Of a stretch of DNA of 64,000 nt, positions 10,419-20,206 are shown piece by piece. Under the pieces are notes generated by a model. It was not told where the DNA came from and made no database searches. It saw nothing but the letters and a program-made list of their open reading frames with translations. Position numbers and translations under genes: made by a program. This stretch comes from Lepidostoma basale (taxonomy: Eukaryota > Arthropoda > Insecta > Trichoptera > Lepidostomatidae): assembly GCA_022606425.2 (NCBI GenBank), contig JAHDVF020000511.1, positions 248,001 through 312,000 of the forward strand. Direction: 5' to 3'. Every line of letters starts with the position of its first letter. Within the stretch, counting starts at the first letter, position 1.

Positions 10419-10962
10419 AAAAATAAGAATTGGACTAAGCTGGACAGCTTTCGGAAATATGAGTTACATTCTTAAAAACCGGAAAATACCGATCAACCTG
10501 AAACGGAAAGTCTATGAAGCCTGCGTTCTGCCAGTTGGTACTTATGGTCTTGAAACTGTTTCATTGTCCAAACAAAGTGCCGAGAAACTAACGAGTGACC
10601 CAAAGAGCCATGGAAAGCGCCATGTTAGGAATAAGCCTTAGAGACAGAGTCAGAAACGATACGGTGAGAGAAAAAACAAAGGTCACTGATATCATCCACA
10701 AGGTGGCGACTCTAAAATGGTAATGGGCAGGTCACGTAGCCAGAAGCTCAGATGAAAAGTGGACAAGAAAACTGCTCACTTGGAGACCGTAGACGGCAAA
10801 GAGAAGTGCAGGGCGACCGCAACTATGGTGGAAGGATGATCTGAACAGACAGTGGAATAACCTGGATGCAGTCTGCACTGGAAAGAGTGACATGGAAGCG
10901 AATGGAGGAGGCCTATGTCTAGGGGTGGACGGGAATAGGCTGAGGAAGAAGTAGAAGAAGCG
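10419..10962 (+). mobile_element. RTE-2 element, 5'-truncated
   Basis: Reads MSYILKNRKIPINLKRKVYE, ACVLPVGTYGLETVSLSKQS, then in shifted frames HVARSSDEKWTRKLLTWRP and KRSAGRPQLWWKDD. Ends with GGAATAGGCTGAGGAAGAAG and a GAAG-rich tail, the hallmark of this family here. Confidence 0.85.
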
Positions 10963-11474
10963 GAAGAATACAGAAATGAAACATAACAAACGAAAAACAT
11001 TAAGGCGATTCATTTGGACACAAAACGGTGTACAGAGATAAAACGACGATGTGAAACCATAAATATGTCGATAATAGCGGGAGATTAGCTATCTATCACA
11101 TGCCACGAGAATCAAAAGAAATCAAAGAAAAGTTCAGTAATTGTGTACAAATTGTTGTATACAAAAAAATACATTTTTTGACATAAAAAAGTTTGCCGAC
11201 CCCTGGTCAAAGCTATGGTGCAATTTGACATGGCGCTTCTAATATGGAGCGATGAGACACACGACAGTTATAAATATACATTGCACAATGGTGGGGAAAT
11301 TGGAAGGAAATAAGGAATAACAACAAAGAGATATTCCAAATAAGCAACTCATCACCTAACCTATCCTAACCCAATAGCATACACTTATGAAGATGAATTC
11401 ATATGGTAAGGGGGCCTATTTATACTCGTGTTGTGTTGTTACTTCCTTTACATTCATCGTTCGGACCGGCAGAG

Positions 11475-11660
11475 TTTTCTGAGATCCCAATGTGCTCGGA
11501 GTCCTATACAACGCGTTGGTTCGGAGCAGACTCGAAAGTGGTTCTGTGATATGGATTCCTCACGAGGCGACAAATTCCGTCATGCTTGAAAGGGATCAGA
11601 ATAAAATTCTGAGGTATCTCTACATGAGCGAGAATGGTAGTTATCCGTGGCTACCATACT
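11475..11660 (+). mobile_element. H-family non-LTR fragment
   Basis: VLYNALVRSRLESGSVIWIP, then RDQNKILRYLYMSENGSYPW, matching the related copy at 26.9-27.3 kb (QKKFLRYLYLGEYGYY). Truncated on both sides; the 3' side ends in a hairpin. Confidence 0.7.
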
Positions 11661-11678
11661 CGCTCATGTAGAGATACC
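11613..11678. repeat. 28-bp inverted repeat with 10-bp loop
   Basis: Arms 11613-11640 and 11651-11678 pair with one mismatch. The right arm is an inverted copy of the H-element sequence, as produced by template switching during repair or reverse transcription. Confidence 0.85.
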
Positions 11679-11684
11679 GATAAG

Positions 11685-12160
11685 ATGCCACAAAAGTGCT
11701 GGACCAGTGTGTGTTACCTGTGATGACCTATGGATGCGAGACATGGACGTTAACTAAAGAAGCAATGCACAAAATCAAAGTTGCACAACAGGTCATGGAA
11801 AAATCCATGTTGGGAATCTCGCTTAGAGACCTTATACCCAACATGGAGATATGAAGACGCACTAGGGTCATCGATGTAGAGATATGCATTGCGAGGATGA
11901 AGTGGCAGTGAGCTGGTCATGTGTGTCGACGGGATGATAGAAGATGGGGCCAGAGGGTTACTGAATGGAGGCCAAGGTTGGGCCGGAGAAGAGTCGGGAG
12001 ACAGCCAACCAGGTGGAGCGATGATATTGTGCGGACCGCGGGACTGGAGAATACTGGCGAGAGACCAAGAGAGATGGCGTGGGTGTGGAGAGGCTTACGT
12101 TCAGTGGATGGAAACAAGCTGACGAAGGATTTGGTGGGTTGTTGGTTTATGCGGGGGCAT
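11685..12160 (+). mobile_element. RTE-like C-terminal remnant (group D)
   Basis: LDQCVLPVMTYGCETWTLTK, VMEKSMLGISLRDL, then GQRVTEWRPRLGRRRVGR and RWSDDIVRTAGLENTGERPR. Same architecture as RTE-2 but a distinct family. Stops near 11850 and 11910. Confidence 0.75.
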
Positions 12161-12264
12161 GAATACTTAGTTTTGGGGGTTTTGATTCAAAAATTCTTAC
12201 GCAAGCCGGGTTTCTAAACTTCTATGATAGTTCCGCCATTGGCCATTACCAATTTAAACAAATT

Positions 12265-12412
12265 TGGGCCATGTTAGAAGTCGTAGGAATCGACGTGCGT
12301 CTATGACTCGATGAATGATCGTTGAGCAAGCAAGAGAGGTGTCAGGATAGAGCAGTGTGGCGGTCTATTATTTCTGCATTGGAGAAACGGATTGATGATT
12401 TGTTTGTTTGAC
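12265..12412 (+). mobile_element. RTE-1c 3' end with TTTG tail
   Basis: CATGTTAGAAGTCGTAGGAA, then GTGTGGCGGTC and GATGATTTGTTTGTTTG. The hairpin is degraded. The tail unit is TTTG rather than TTAG. Confidence 0.75.
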
Positions 12413-12855
12413 AAAAAAAAAGTCCCAGATAATAATGCAATAGTATATTATTGCCAGGACCAAAATTAATTACAGCTGAAAGTTATTATTAACGAGGTCA
12501 TTGCGCACAGTCTTAGAACAATATGGGAGCATTTGGGCGACGTACAATACTGCTAGCTGAGATGTTTTCTTCCTAGGCGAGCCGTGTATCGGATGGACGT
12601 GGGCGCCGGAATCCGGTTCTGGTCTCTTCCACTTTTGGTACGTACGGAAATGGCAAGGATGCCTGGGTCACGTGGCTCCTCCATTCATACTATTTTTTTT
12701 TAAATAAATTCATCAAATAAACAATAAATAATGTGTCAAACTGTCAAATTTAAATGGTATTAAACAAGAGATAAATTCGTATATCGTACCTCTGGTAAGA
12801 CAAGGGCGCAATTGCACGTTTAGTAATTATTCATTAGAGACATTTTAAGATTTTC
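12413..12855. other. unassigned sequence
   Basis: No repeat or coding signal was recognised. Parts (12540-12690) are of balanced composition. Confidence 0.4.
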
Positions 12856-12864
12856 AAAGAATAA

Positions 12865-13086
12865 CTACTAACTAACTAACTAACCATCACGCCGTCTCCC
12901 CGAAAGGGTAGGCAGAAAGAATGGACTGTCACACTTTTACTGATGCGGCACTCCATCCTTCTCTTTTCGCTCCGCGGGAGACGCGGTGTGATGGGTTGCG
13001 AACCTCATCACCACCAATAGGCATCTCCCGCGCACATAGATTCAAATCATTAAAGAATTAAAAATTAAAGAAAAAAAAGCAACATT
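12865..13086 (-). mobile_element. SINE-like element sharing the RTE-1 tail (SINE-R)
   Basis: The left 70 bp is the RTE-1 terminus. It then switches at once to unrelated sequence (minus: GCGAAAAGAGAAGG, ATGGAGTGCCGCATCAG) also found at 19552-19659 with the same junction. The element is bracketed by a candidate 9-bp duplication, AAAGAATAA (12856-12864 and 13087-13095). It contains a 60-nt hairpin. The 5' limit is uncertain because a similar AT motif repeats nearby. Confidence 0.6.
12973..13032. other. compact 60-nt GC-rich hairpin
   Basis: CGCGGGAGA (12973-12981) pairs with TCTCCCGCG (13024-13032). Inside, GTGATGGGTT (12988-12997) pairs with AACCTCATCAC (13001-13011) around a GCG loop with one bulged base. 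It forms the 5' part of the SINE-like element. Confidence 0.7.
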
Positions 13087-13117
13087 AAAGAATAATATCG
13101 TGTTATTCTGGCTATAT

Positions 13118-13325
13118 TCAAATCAAATCAGTTTATTAACTCAAAAGACATTAACAGGAAAATGTTTAAGGCATCTATTGAGTACAGGTAAAATATTATA
13201 AAAATACAACATAGTACCAGGAACGCATTAGAGATGGTTCGACATTAGGAAGACATGATACTCTCTAAAGAGGCAGATTGGTTCTGGTCAAGAGGCAGAT
13301 TGGTTCTGGTGGTCGGTAGGTAAAA
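13118..13325 (-). mobile_element. H-family 3' end
   Basis: AAATCAAATC tail followed by GTTTATTAACTCAAAAGACA and the complement of FRTNLPL (GGCAGATTGGTTCTGGT, tandemly doubled here). Much shorter than the copy at 63.1 kb. Confidence 0.8.
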
Positions 13326-13423
13326 CAATCGCTCTCTGACAAAATGAGACTGAACATGATGAGCGACTTTGTTCCTCCAGATAAAGGGATGTTTTTAAAA
13401 TCCATTGTCATACTTAAATCATT

Positions 13424-13855
13424 TTGGTGCGATATGTATTAAAATTACTGTCCCCATGGTGCCTATCCGAAAGGGATAAGCGGAGACTAGAGGCTTTTGA
13501 AATGTGGTCCTATAGACTATTAGGAATTTCCTGGAGAGACCACATCACGAATGAGGAAGTTCTTCAAGGAATCGAAGGAGGAAGGCGCCGGCTCAGGACC
13601 TTGTCCGAAAGGCGCGCAAGATGGATCGGCCATGTAATACGTCAAGAAGGTGTCTTGCATGCCATAATGGAGGGTATGACCGAGGGGACAAACTCTAGGG
13701 GACGCCCACGCCGAGAGTACCTGCAGGACCTGTTGGTGGACGTGCGCTGCTCATCATATGCAGATTCCAAAAGAGCCGCACAAGACAGGGAAGAATGGAA
13801 GAGAAGAATAGAGGAAATTACTGCAAATCAATCCCAGGATTGAAACCAGAGAAGA
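13424..13855 (+). pseudogene. non-LTR RT C-terminal domain (group E)
   Basis: An open frame of 139 codons: DKRRLEAFEMWSYRLLGISW, RDHITNEEVLQGIEGG, RARWIGHVIRQEGVLHAIME, NSRGRPRREYLQDLLVDV and AAQDREEWKRRIEEI. This is the post-palm end of an RTE-type reverse transcriptase; no YADD is present. Unusually for this window it has no stop, so insertion may be fairly recent. Confidence 0.8.
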
Positions 13856-13887
13856 AGATCACTGACGACCTTCGGTGACCTTCGAAT

Positions 13888-13992
13888 ACATGGGGGAAGC
13901 AAGAGAAATATGTCAGGAAAGAACAGTGTGGCGTTCCATTATTACTGCCTACCTATTCGAGGAGACGGCGCGATGGTTAGTTAGTTAGTTTA
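13888..13992 (+). mobile_element. RTE-1 3' end (about 105 bp)
   Basis: EAREICQERTVWRSII-type codons, a weakened hairpin, then GATGGTTAGTTAGTTAGTTT. Confidence 0.8.
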
Positions 13993-14170
13993 TTATAATA
14001 ACAAGTCTTAAAATAGTTATTGGAAACATGAAAGAAAACAGCCGTTCACAATGGAGTATGATCCCATCCCGTATGTACGGAAGCGAAGCATGGAACTGAC
14101 AGAAGAAGGATGAGAGCAGAATAAATGCGGTAAGAGACTTATATGTGGTAGAACGATGTACGACAGAATC

Positions 14171-14440
14171 TTTTCGAAAAAGAACAGAAAGTTCTCCTGT
14201 ATTGAAAGCGATTCGTCTTTTAAATGAGGTTGCAAAAGAAACAGACCTCTTTGGATGCAATTATGGCGAATTCGCGAATACCCTTACGATAAGGTCAGCA
14301 AGGAAATAACTGGCATATTCCAATTCATGGGGTTCTATGTATATTTCCATTGATATTCTTTTTTTTCACCCTTTACATCGATTTGGCTCGCGCTGTAATG
14401 ATGTAAGAAGTTTTTTCAACAAAATAATAATAATAATAAT
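14171..14440 (+). mobile_element. X-family (CR1/Jockey-type) 3' end nested in RTE-1c
   Basis: KAIRLLNEVAKETDLFG and NYGEFANTLTIRSARK, then the UTR CACCCTTTACATCGATTTGG and an (AAT)n tail. The host sequence AATC occurs on both sides (14167-14170 and 14441-14444). The same 3' end recurs at 23866-24018 and 33147-33220. Confidence 0.8.
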
Positions 14441-14654
14441 AATCTCAAATGCGAAAGACAAGAAAGAAATGTAGAGCGGAAGAAGGTATTATGAAAGGAT
14501 CGCTGCGTTGGTTCGGACATATTATGGAGAAAGAATGGTCAAGAAAGTATACGTTAACTATGTAAATGGAGTACGGAGTCGAGGTAGACCGAGGAAAACA
14601 TAGCACGGCCAAATTAATCGAAATTTAAAGGTCGGTTATGTTATGTCATGTTAG

Positions 14655-15198
14655 AGTTCCAAAACAACAAATAAACAAACTTCAATCTGCGTTCAATGCA
14701 GCAGCAAGACTCATTAAAGGCATCCCAAAAAAGTCCCATATAACACAACATCTCAAAGAACTTCACTGGCTTAAAAGTCCAGAAAGAATCCTGTATAAAC
14801 TCTGCTGGACAGTCTTCAAAGCGCTACATGGAATGGCACCAAGTTATATATCTGAACTCTGTATAACGGACAGCCTAAATTCAAGGAAATCCACACTTCG
14901 CTCGGCGAACTCCTCGGCAATAGGAAGATTAGTTGAGCCGAAGCGTTGCCCCAGTACAAATTTCGGGGATCGAGCGTTCGCGGTAGCCGGTCCATCAGTT
15001 TGGATGCATAAATGATCCGACAGATTTCAGATCTAAATTGAAAACCCATCTTTTTCATATTTCATACCCAATTTAAACATTGATCGTTTTTTAAGCGGTC
15101 ACATTAAGATTTTTGTTTTAAAACACGTCTTAATGCGCCCTTGAGGTGATTACATCAGAAAAACGGCGCTTTAAAAGTTAGCATATTATTATTATTAG
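14655..15198 (+). mobile_element. CR1-like copy nested in RTE-1c
   Basis: An open frame, 14638-15015, reads QINKLQSAFNAAARLIKG, ELHWLKSPERILYKLCWTVF, HGMAPSYISELC and NFGDRAFAVAGPSVW. The 3' UTR and (ATT)n tail follow. A 5-bp duplication TTAGA flanks it (14651-14655 and 15195-15199). Confidence 0.88.
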
Positions 15199-15285
15199 AA
15201 GTCGGAAGAAACTAGACAATTAAAGCTATTTTCTCTGCCAACCCCCGCGGAAAAAACAGCGTGATGGTTTGTTTGTTTGTTTATT

Positions 15286-15639
15286 TTATTTCTGAACACC
15301 GTGTGTGAAGTGATTATTGGCGGGTCTTATTATGTATTGAAACCAGATATACGAGAAATTCTACTGTTGGAGCAATGAAAAAGGAGTTTTTATTACACCA
15401 GAAAAGCATTTGCGCTCGCTGTGAGATCTGCATCACGCCGTATCGATGACCGTGAAACCTGTTTAGATAAGTATGCGATAATTGTTTAAAAAAATATGTA
15501 GAAATTGTACAAGTATCGAATATCGATAAACGTGAAAATATAACCACACTAAAGAGGGAGTAAACAGATATCGCTCCGATAGTTTCAATCCAAGGGATTG
15601 GTTCTTGGGATGCCACTTGGGCCTTGAATATGGAAGTTT
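15286..15639. other. unassigned sequence
   Basis: No repeat match within the window and no coding motif. Confidence 0.4.
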
Positions 15640-15766
15640 CACATTGCTTCCCCCATTTGTATACAGCAGGTTATTTGAACCTAAATACTGTATGCAACTT
15701 TGTTTAGCTATCGATTCTCGTGACATGTGATAGGTAGCTAATCTATGTGTGTGCATCTTTCCTATG
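15640..15766 (-). mobile_element. SINE-T1 3' fragment
   Basis: TTGTATACAGCAGGTTATTT, then GTGACATGTGATAGGTAGCT match the 3' parts of the full copies at 48.6 and 54.4 kb. It is cut by the hAT-like insertion boundary. Confidence 0.75.
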
Positions 15767-15774
15767 GTCTATAG

Positions 15775-16140
15775 CAGTGATTCCCAAAGTGGTATTTATA
15801 GACCCCCAGTGGTCTACGACAACTTGCAAGGGGTCTACGACAATTGTAAAAAAAAAATTGGGGGTCCATGAGATGTAAATGGGGTCCACGAGATGGTTCA
15901 ACTAAATTGATGACGAAATGCAAAGCAAATATCGAAATCGTTGGCGACCTTTTTCTTCTTCAGTTTTGAACTTTTTTTAGATTTCCCGAAATGAGCTAAA
16001 AAAAAGGTCGACAACGAATTCCGGCTTTTTCGTTTCGATTTTTTTTTGGCCCTATTAACTATTTAAGGAAAGCAGGGGGTCTACACAAAATATAAAAATC
16101 GGCAAGGGGTCTACGGGACAAAAAAGTTTGGGAATATCTG
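15775..16140. mobile_element. hAT-like non-autonomous element (366 bp)
   Basis: Begins CAGTGATTCCCAAAGTGG and ends AAAGTTTGGGAATATCTG, imperfect inverted termini of hAT type. Flanked by a perfect 8-bp target duplication GTCTATAG (15767-15774 and 16141-16148), diagnostic of hAT-type insertion. No transposase is encoded. Confidence 0.88.
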
Positions 16141-16148
16141 GTCTATAG

Positions 16149-16529
16149 CAAAGAAGGGGAATGAACTTCTACCAAGAAATTTCAATTAACAATATTAATA
16201 TTTTTTATTGAAATGTTGTACCTTACCCATATTTTGTAAACATACCATCGTAAAACTAATCGGTTTATAACGATGGCTATGTCAAATATTATAACAAAAG
16301 TGTAGATAGTTTATACTGTGATGTGTCTGCCACATATGGGCATGATATTGCAATATGTGGCTGGTGGCAGTACCTACCCAACAGTGTACGTTTCGATTCA
16401 ATGTTAAAAGCTCCGCCCTGCATAACAGCCCCGGGCAACTGTCGATGCTTTTCAGCGGTGGTCTGTGAACATTTCATACCGCATGACATAGTAAAAACAA
16501 TATCATCGAAAAATAAAAGTCAATGTGTT
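16149..16529. other. unassigned sequence
   Basis: Open frames here (16323-16571 plus and 16289-16489 minus) overlap each other and have no motif. No repeat recognised. Confidence 0.4.
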
Positions 16530-17260
16530 TTTATAGGAGCACTCTGGGCCACATATATAGCCCCCGCATAAAACAACTCTTCTTCTTCTTCTTCCTCAGT
16601 CTATTCCCGTCCACTCCTGGACAAAGACCTCCTCCATTGGCTTCCATGTCACTCTGTCTTGTGCAGACTGCATCCAGGTTATTCCGACATGTCTGTTCAG
16701 ATCGTCCTTACAGTTGCGATCGCCCTGCACTTCTCTTTGCCGTCCACGGTCTCCAAGTCAGCAGTCTTCTTGTCCATTTTTCATCTGAGCTTCTGGCTAC
16801 GTGACCTGCCCATTGCCATTTTAGAGTAGCCACCCGGTGGATGATGTCAGTGACCTTTGGTTTTTCTCTCACCGTATCGTTTCCGACTCTGTCTTTAGGC
16901 TTATTCCTAACATAACTCTTTCCATGGCTCTTTGGGTTACTCGTTTCTCGGCACTTTGTTTGGACAATGTTACGGTTTCAAGACCATAAGTACCAACTGG
17001 CAGAACGCCGGCTTCATAGACCTTTCGTTCAGGTTGATCGGTATTTTCCGGTTTTTAAGGATGTAACCCATGTTTCCGAAGTTCAATTCTTCTTATTAGC
17101 TTTTCGGTTTCCGTGCCCATCACCTTGGTCGTTGCCAGGTTCATATTCAAACCTACAGGTAATAATTAAAAAAAAACAACTCTCAAATCACAATTCCAAC
17201 AATGTTTCCTACAGACGTAAGAGGAGACTAGAGGAATAAACAAGAAGATCCAAGTCCAAC
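16530..17260 (+). mobile_element. Jockey-like (J) 3' end split by RTE-2
   Basis: 16535-16580 matches the J copy at 1.69 kb (GCACTCTGGG, CCGCATAAAACAACTC). It resumes at 17173 with CAACTCTCAAATCACAATTC and NNVSYRRKRR codons. Confidence 0.75.
16581..17172 (-). mobile_element. RTE-2 copy with 11-bp target duplication
   Basis: Tail CTTCTTCTTCTTCCTCAG at the left, then the complement of the RTE-2 coding end. AAAACAACTCT flanks it on both sides (16570-16580 and 17173-17183), which proves insertion into the J element. Confidence 0.9.
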
Positions 17261-17560
17261 GAGTTTATGTGCCGACCCTTATGTATGGAGGTGCACGGAA
17301 CTGGCAAAAGAAGGATAAAAGTAGAATAAATGCAGTAGAAACGAGATCTCTATCTTAGGGATACCACACGTTCATCTATATCAATTTCACTAAAGTAGGG
17401 TATTTCTTTCGTTTTGTGTTTTGTCACATTCACTTCTAATATTTTCATTCGACACTTTATCATACACGGATTCGTCAAAGAGATCTCATTACTACTGGAT
17501 TTATTCTACTTTCATCATTCTTTTGCCAGTCGGTAGAAAAACACCATTGTGCACTTTTAA
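17255..17560. mobile_element. two opposed RTE-1 fragments
   Basis: 17255-17350 (+) reads VPTLMYGGARNWQKKDKSRI. 17415-17560 (-) is the complement of the SECGAN to MAVHNG part with a deletion. Neither reaches a tail. Confidence 0.75.
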
Positions 17561-17561
17561 T

Positions 17562-18190
17562 AATATGTACATGGACGCCCCTGGCCATCGGCTTAAGCAA
17601 ATTGTATGCACAGTTGAAACTTCCACGGCCTACCATTTGCGGGGATAGTTATTGGAATAGACACGTCCATATATGGATAGTGTAAAAAAATCTTATCAAC
17701 AAGGAAATCAATTAAATTTGTTTCTTAACAACGCCCTGTTCTGATAGTATCGCTTCATACACAAATAATAATCGGCGGGTGATTATGGTACATGCAACAG
17801 TTCGATTGTGAACTCTTGCCTACATACATGATCAAGTTCAGAATGTTCCAGAAAGACTTAGCAATGTTAACACGTCATGTGTGGGAAACGATAAAACACT
17901 TTTTATGCCTAACGAGCATTAAGGGTTATATTCGCTTGCACTACGAAATTTTTCAATTAATTGATTAATTTATAAAGTTAATTAGAGCTCGATTAATAAC
18001 AAAAATATGCCTATGACCACCGCCGTATTCCACTTAATCCATTCTCCAAGTTTCAGAAGGATCTGTTGAGGAATCACCGAGAAAGAAGGAGACACACAGA
18101 AGGAAGTATGAGTTTTATTTATATAGATAGATAGATAGATAGATGTTACGAAATAGTGCCACTTGTTGCGGTCAATCGACATTACTTATT
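17562..18190. other. unassigned sequence with ATAG microsatellite
   Basis: Nothing recognised except a TAGA repeat at 18123-18144. Confidence 0.5.
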
Positions 18191-18720
18191 TACTACTTCC
18201 TCCTTCTTCTTTGCTAGCCTTCTTTCCTCCACTCGTCTCTATCCTGCCCCCTTTGTATCCAAGATTTTCCAACCCTTTTGACGGTCATATATCATGACGG
18301 TGAATATCATCGGTCCATCGCATTGGTGGCCTTCCAATACTTCGCCTATTTTCCCATGGTCTCCAACTGAGTATCCTGGGTGCCCATCTGTTACCACCCT
18401 GTCTAGCCAAGTGTCCAGCCCATTAACATTTCAATTTTGCCACTCGGTCCATGACGTCAGCGACCTTGGTGCGGCGTCTGACTTCTTCATTCCTTATGCG
18501 GTCACGCAAGCTCACACCAAGTATCTATCTTTCCATGGAACTCTGTGTACACTTGAGCCTGTGGACACTTTTTGCTGTAAGAGTTGTCGTCACTAGTCTG
18601 TATGTCATCATGGGCAGTATACACATGTCGTAGACCTATCTTTTGAGACAAACCGGTATTTCATCATTTTCAGTTCACCCAGTCTGTCATGTCTCAGTTC
18701 ACCCAGTCCAACTCTTCGAG
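18190..18720 (-). mobile_element. RTE-type 3' end with GAAG-rich tail
   Basis: The minus strand, in broken frames, has LRDRIRN-like, GHLAR-like and RPPMRWTDDI-like peptides and ends RQKGWKILDTKGAG, then RRLAKKKEEE and a GAAGGAGGAAG tail. Confidence 0.65.
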
Positions 18721-18789
18721 GTAGCTCTGCAACTTGATTCTCTTTTCAGAGTCTGATTTTATGACCGAGATACCCATACTCTTTCACAC

Positions 18790-19060
18790 TACTTCCTATA
18801 GCCATACAACTCTTGAAGAGTTTTAGCATCCTTGATGACTTTTCGCCAAGCTTCTCGATCCTGTGCCTTTTGCTCCCAGGAGTCCGATTCGCCCAACCTA
18901 GCCAGATCAGCCATAACATTTTCCATTAGGCGCTGTTTAGGCCTTCCTAGAGGTCTTACTCCAGTCGGTTTAGACGCGTATAGGGTCTTGATTGGTCTGG
19001 TCTCTTCGGCTCGGCAAATCGTGTCACCTCAGAGGTGGACGTATTTAGTGATAGTGTAGT
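18790..19060 (-). mobile_element. non-LTR C-terminal fragment (group G)
   Basis: The minus strand reads RPKQRLMENVMADLARLGES and DREAWRKVIKDAKTLQELYG, the same ending style as the fragment at 0.1-0.47 kb. Confidence 0.6.
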
Positions 19061-19494
19061 TGACCCGAGGGAGGCGCTGTCTCTGTCATTGCTATAATTG
19101 TGAGTTCATCATATTATTTCATTATGTGTTATATATTTTTGCATCTCAAACTTTTTGTTAATAATATTATGTATCATTGGTATATTGGAATGTAGTTCTG
19201 TGATGCTTTTGATATGTTTAAGTAAATAAATGAAATGAAATAAATATGATGATGAATATTGATGTACATCTATCCCCTGGTCCTCAGATAAAACGGCTAA
19301 GCGGGTAGTTGGTTATATGTATATATGATGTAAAATATAATTAAGAAACAAAAATAAAATTGAAAAAAGAATCGAACGATAGTGGCGTAATAAATTTAAA
19401 TTTATGGTCAAAATAATACGTTAATAATTCTAATTAATCACATATGCGCGATTAAGGCACTACAGGATTACTTTGTTCCATAAACCATTACGAA
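19061..19494. other. AT-rich region with a probable LINE tail
   Basis: TAAATAAATGAAATGAAATAA near 19220 looks like a polyadenylation signal plus short-repeat tail. The rest is unassigned. Confidence 0.35.
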
Positions 19495-19740
19495 ACTTCT
19501 GAAACATGTCGTCCCCATAAAATACATTATAATAAAACTTGTATAAAACAGGGGCGAAAAGAGAAGGATGGAGTGCCGCATCAGTAAAAGTGTGACAGTT
19601 CATTCTTTCTGCCTACCCTTTCGGGGAGACGGCGTGATGGTTAGTTAGTTAGTTAGTAAGTATAAAACAGACGTTTTCATTCGTATTAATTATTGAATAT
19701 GTAGCTTTACACCATTGTTTTAGAAAAATGACAAAATATG
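19495..19740 (+). mobile_element. Penelope terminal repeat (family d), interrupted
   Basis: GAAACATGTCGTCCCCATAA and AATAAAACTTGTATAAAACAG at the left; ACAGACGTTTTCATTCGTAT at the right. The two halves are joined in other copies. A 108-bp SINE-R sits between them. Confidence 0.75.
19552..19659 (+). mobile_element. SINE-R: 108-bp element with RTE-1 tail and 11-bp TSD
   Basis: GGGCGAAAAGAGAAGGATGG, then ATCAGTAAAAGTGTGACAG and the RTE-1 3' hairpin and TTAG tail. GTATAAAACAG occurs on both sides (19541-19551 and 19660-19670). It carries no RT coding part beyond the last codons, so it must move in trans. Confidence 0.85.
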
Positions 19741-20162
19741 CAAGTGTTTTATTTATTTAAAAAATCATTTAGTAAATATTGGCCCATTTCTAATACGAAA
19801 AATACCACAAGGTCCATATTACAGAAGAAAATTTGTAGAAAAAAAATCGTTTTATTAATTTACTAACTAACATTTGGATTTAAAATAGTTTAACAAAAAA
19901 TGACAATTTATTATTAGAAGAAGAAAAAACCTAATGTACATAATAAGAAACAATACACTTCAAAAGTATCCCAAATAAGTCGACATCGGTGAGGCAGTAC
20001 TCTTTCCAGAAGTGATAATATATTTTTTTATGAACACTGCCTCACTGACACCAAAAATGTCTTATCTGATGATTTTTTTGAAATCTCTTGAAGGAAGTTC
20101 ATTTTAACGTTCGACTTACTTTGAAAATAATGCCGTTTATTTTCCACTCAAATATTAAATAT

Positions 20163-20200
20163 CACGACATGTTTAGAAGGACACCCCCATCTTCAGATGT
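20163..20200 (-). ncRNA. Penelope hammerhead (family a), degraded
   Basis: On the minus strand: CTGAAGA, extra T, GGGGG..CCTTC stem, TAAACATGTC, then GTG. The first A of the GAAA box context is altered (TAAA), so it is likely inactive. Confidence 0.6.
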
Positions 20201-20206
20201 AAATAT

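Larger units (their letters stand above)
14015..15285 (+). mobile_element. RTE-1c copy carrying two nested insertions
   Basis: RTE-1 sequence is seen at 14015-14170, 14441-14655 and 15196-15285, collinear once two insertions are removed. It ends with GTGATGGTTTGTTTGTTTG. The coding frame is destroyed. Confidence 0.85.

Noticed and set aside
10174..11203. A 1-kb hAT element from CAGGGATCCGC to GACCCCTGG
   Set aside because: Ends look hAT-like but no matching 8-bp duplication is present and the interior is a patchwork of SINE and RTE-2.
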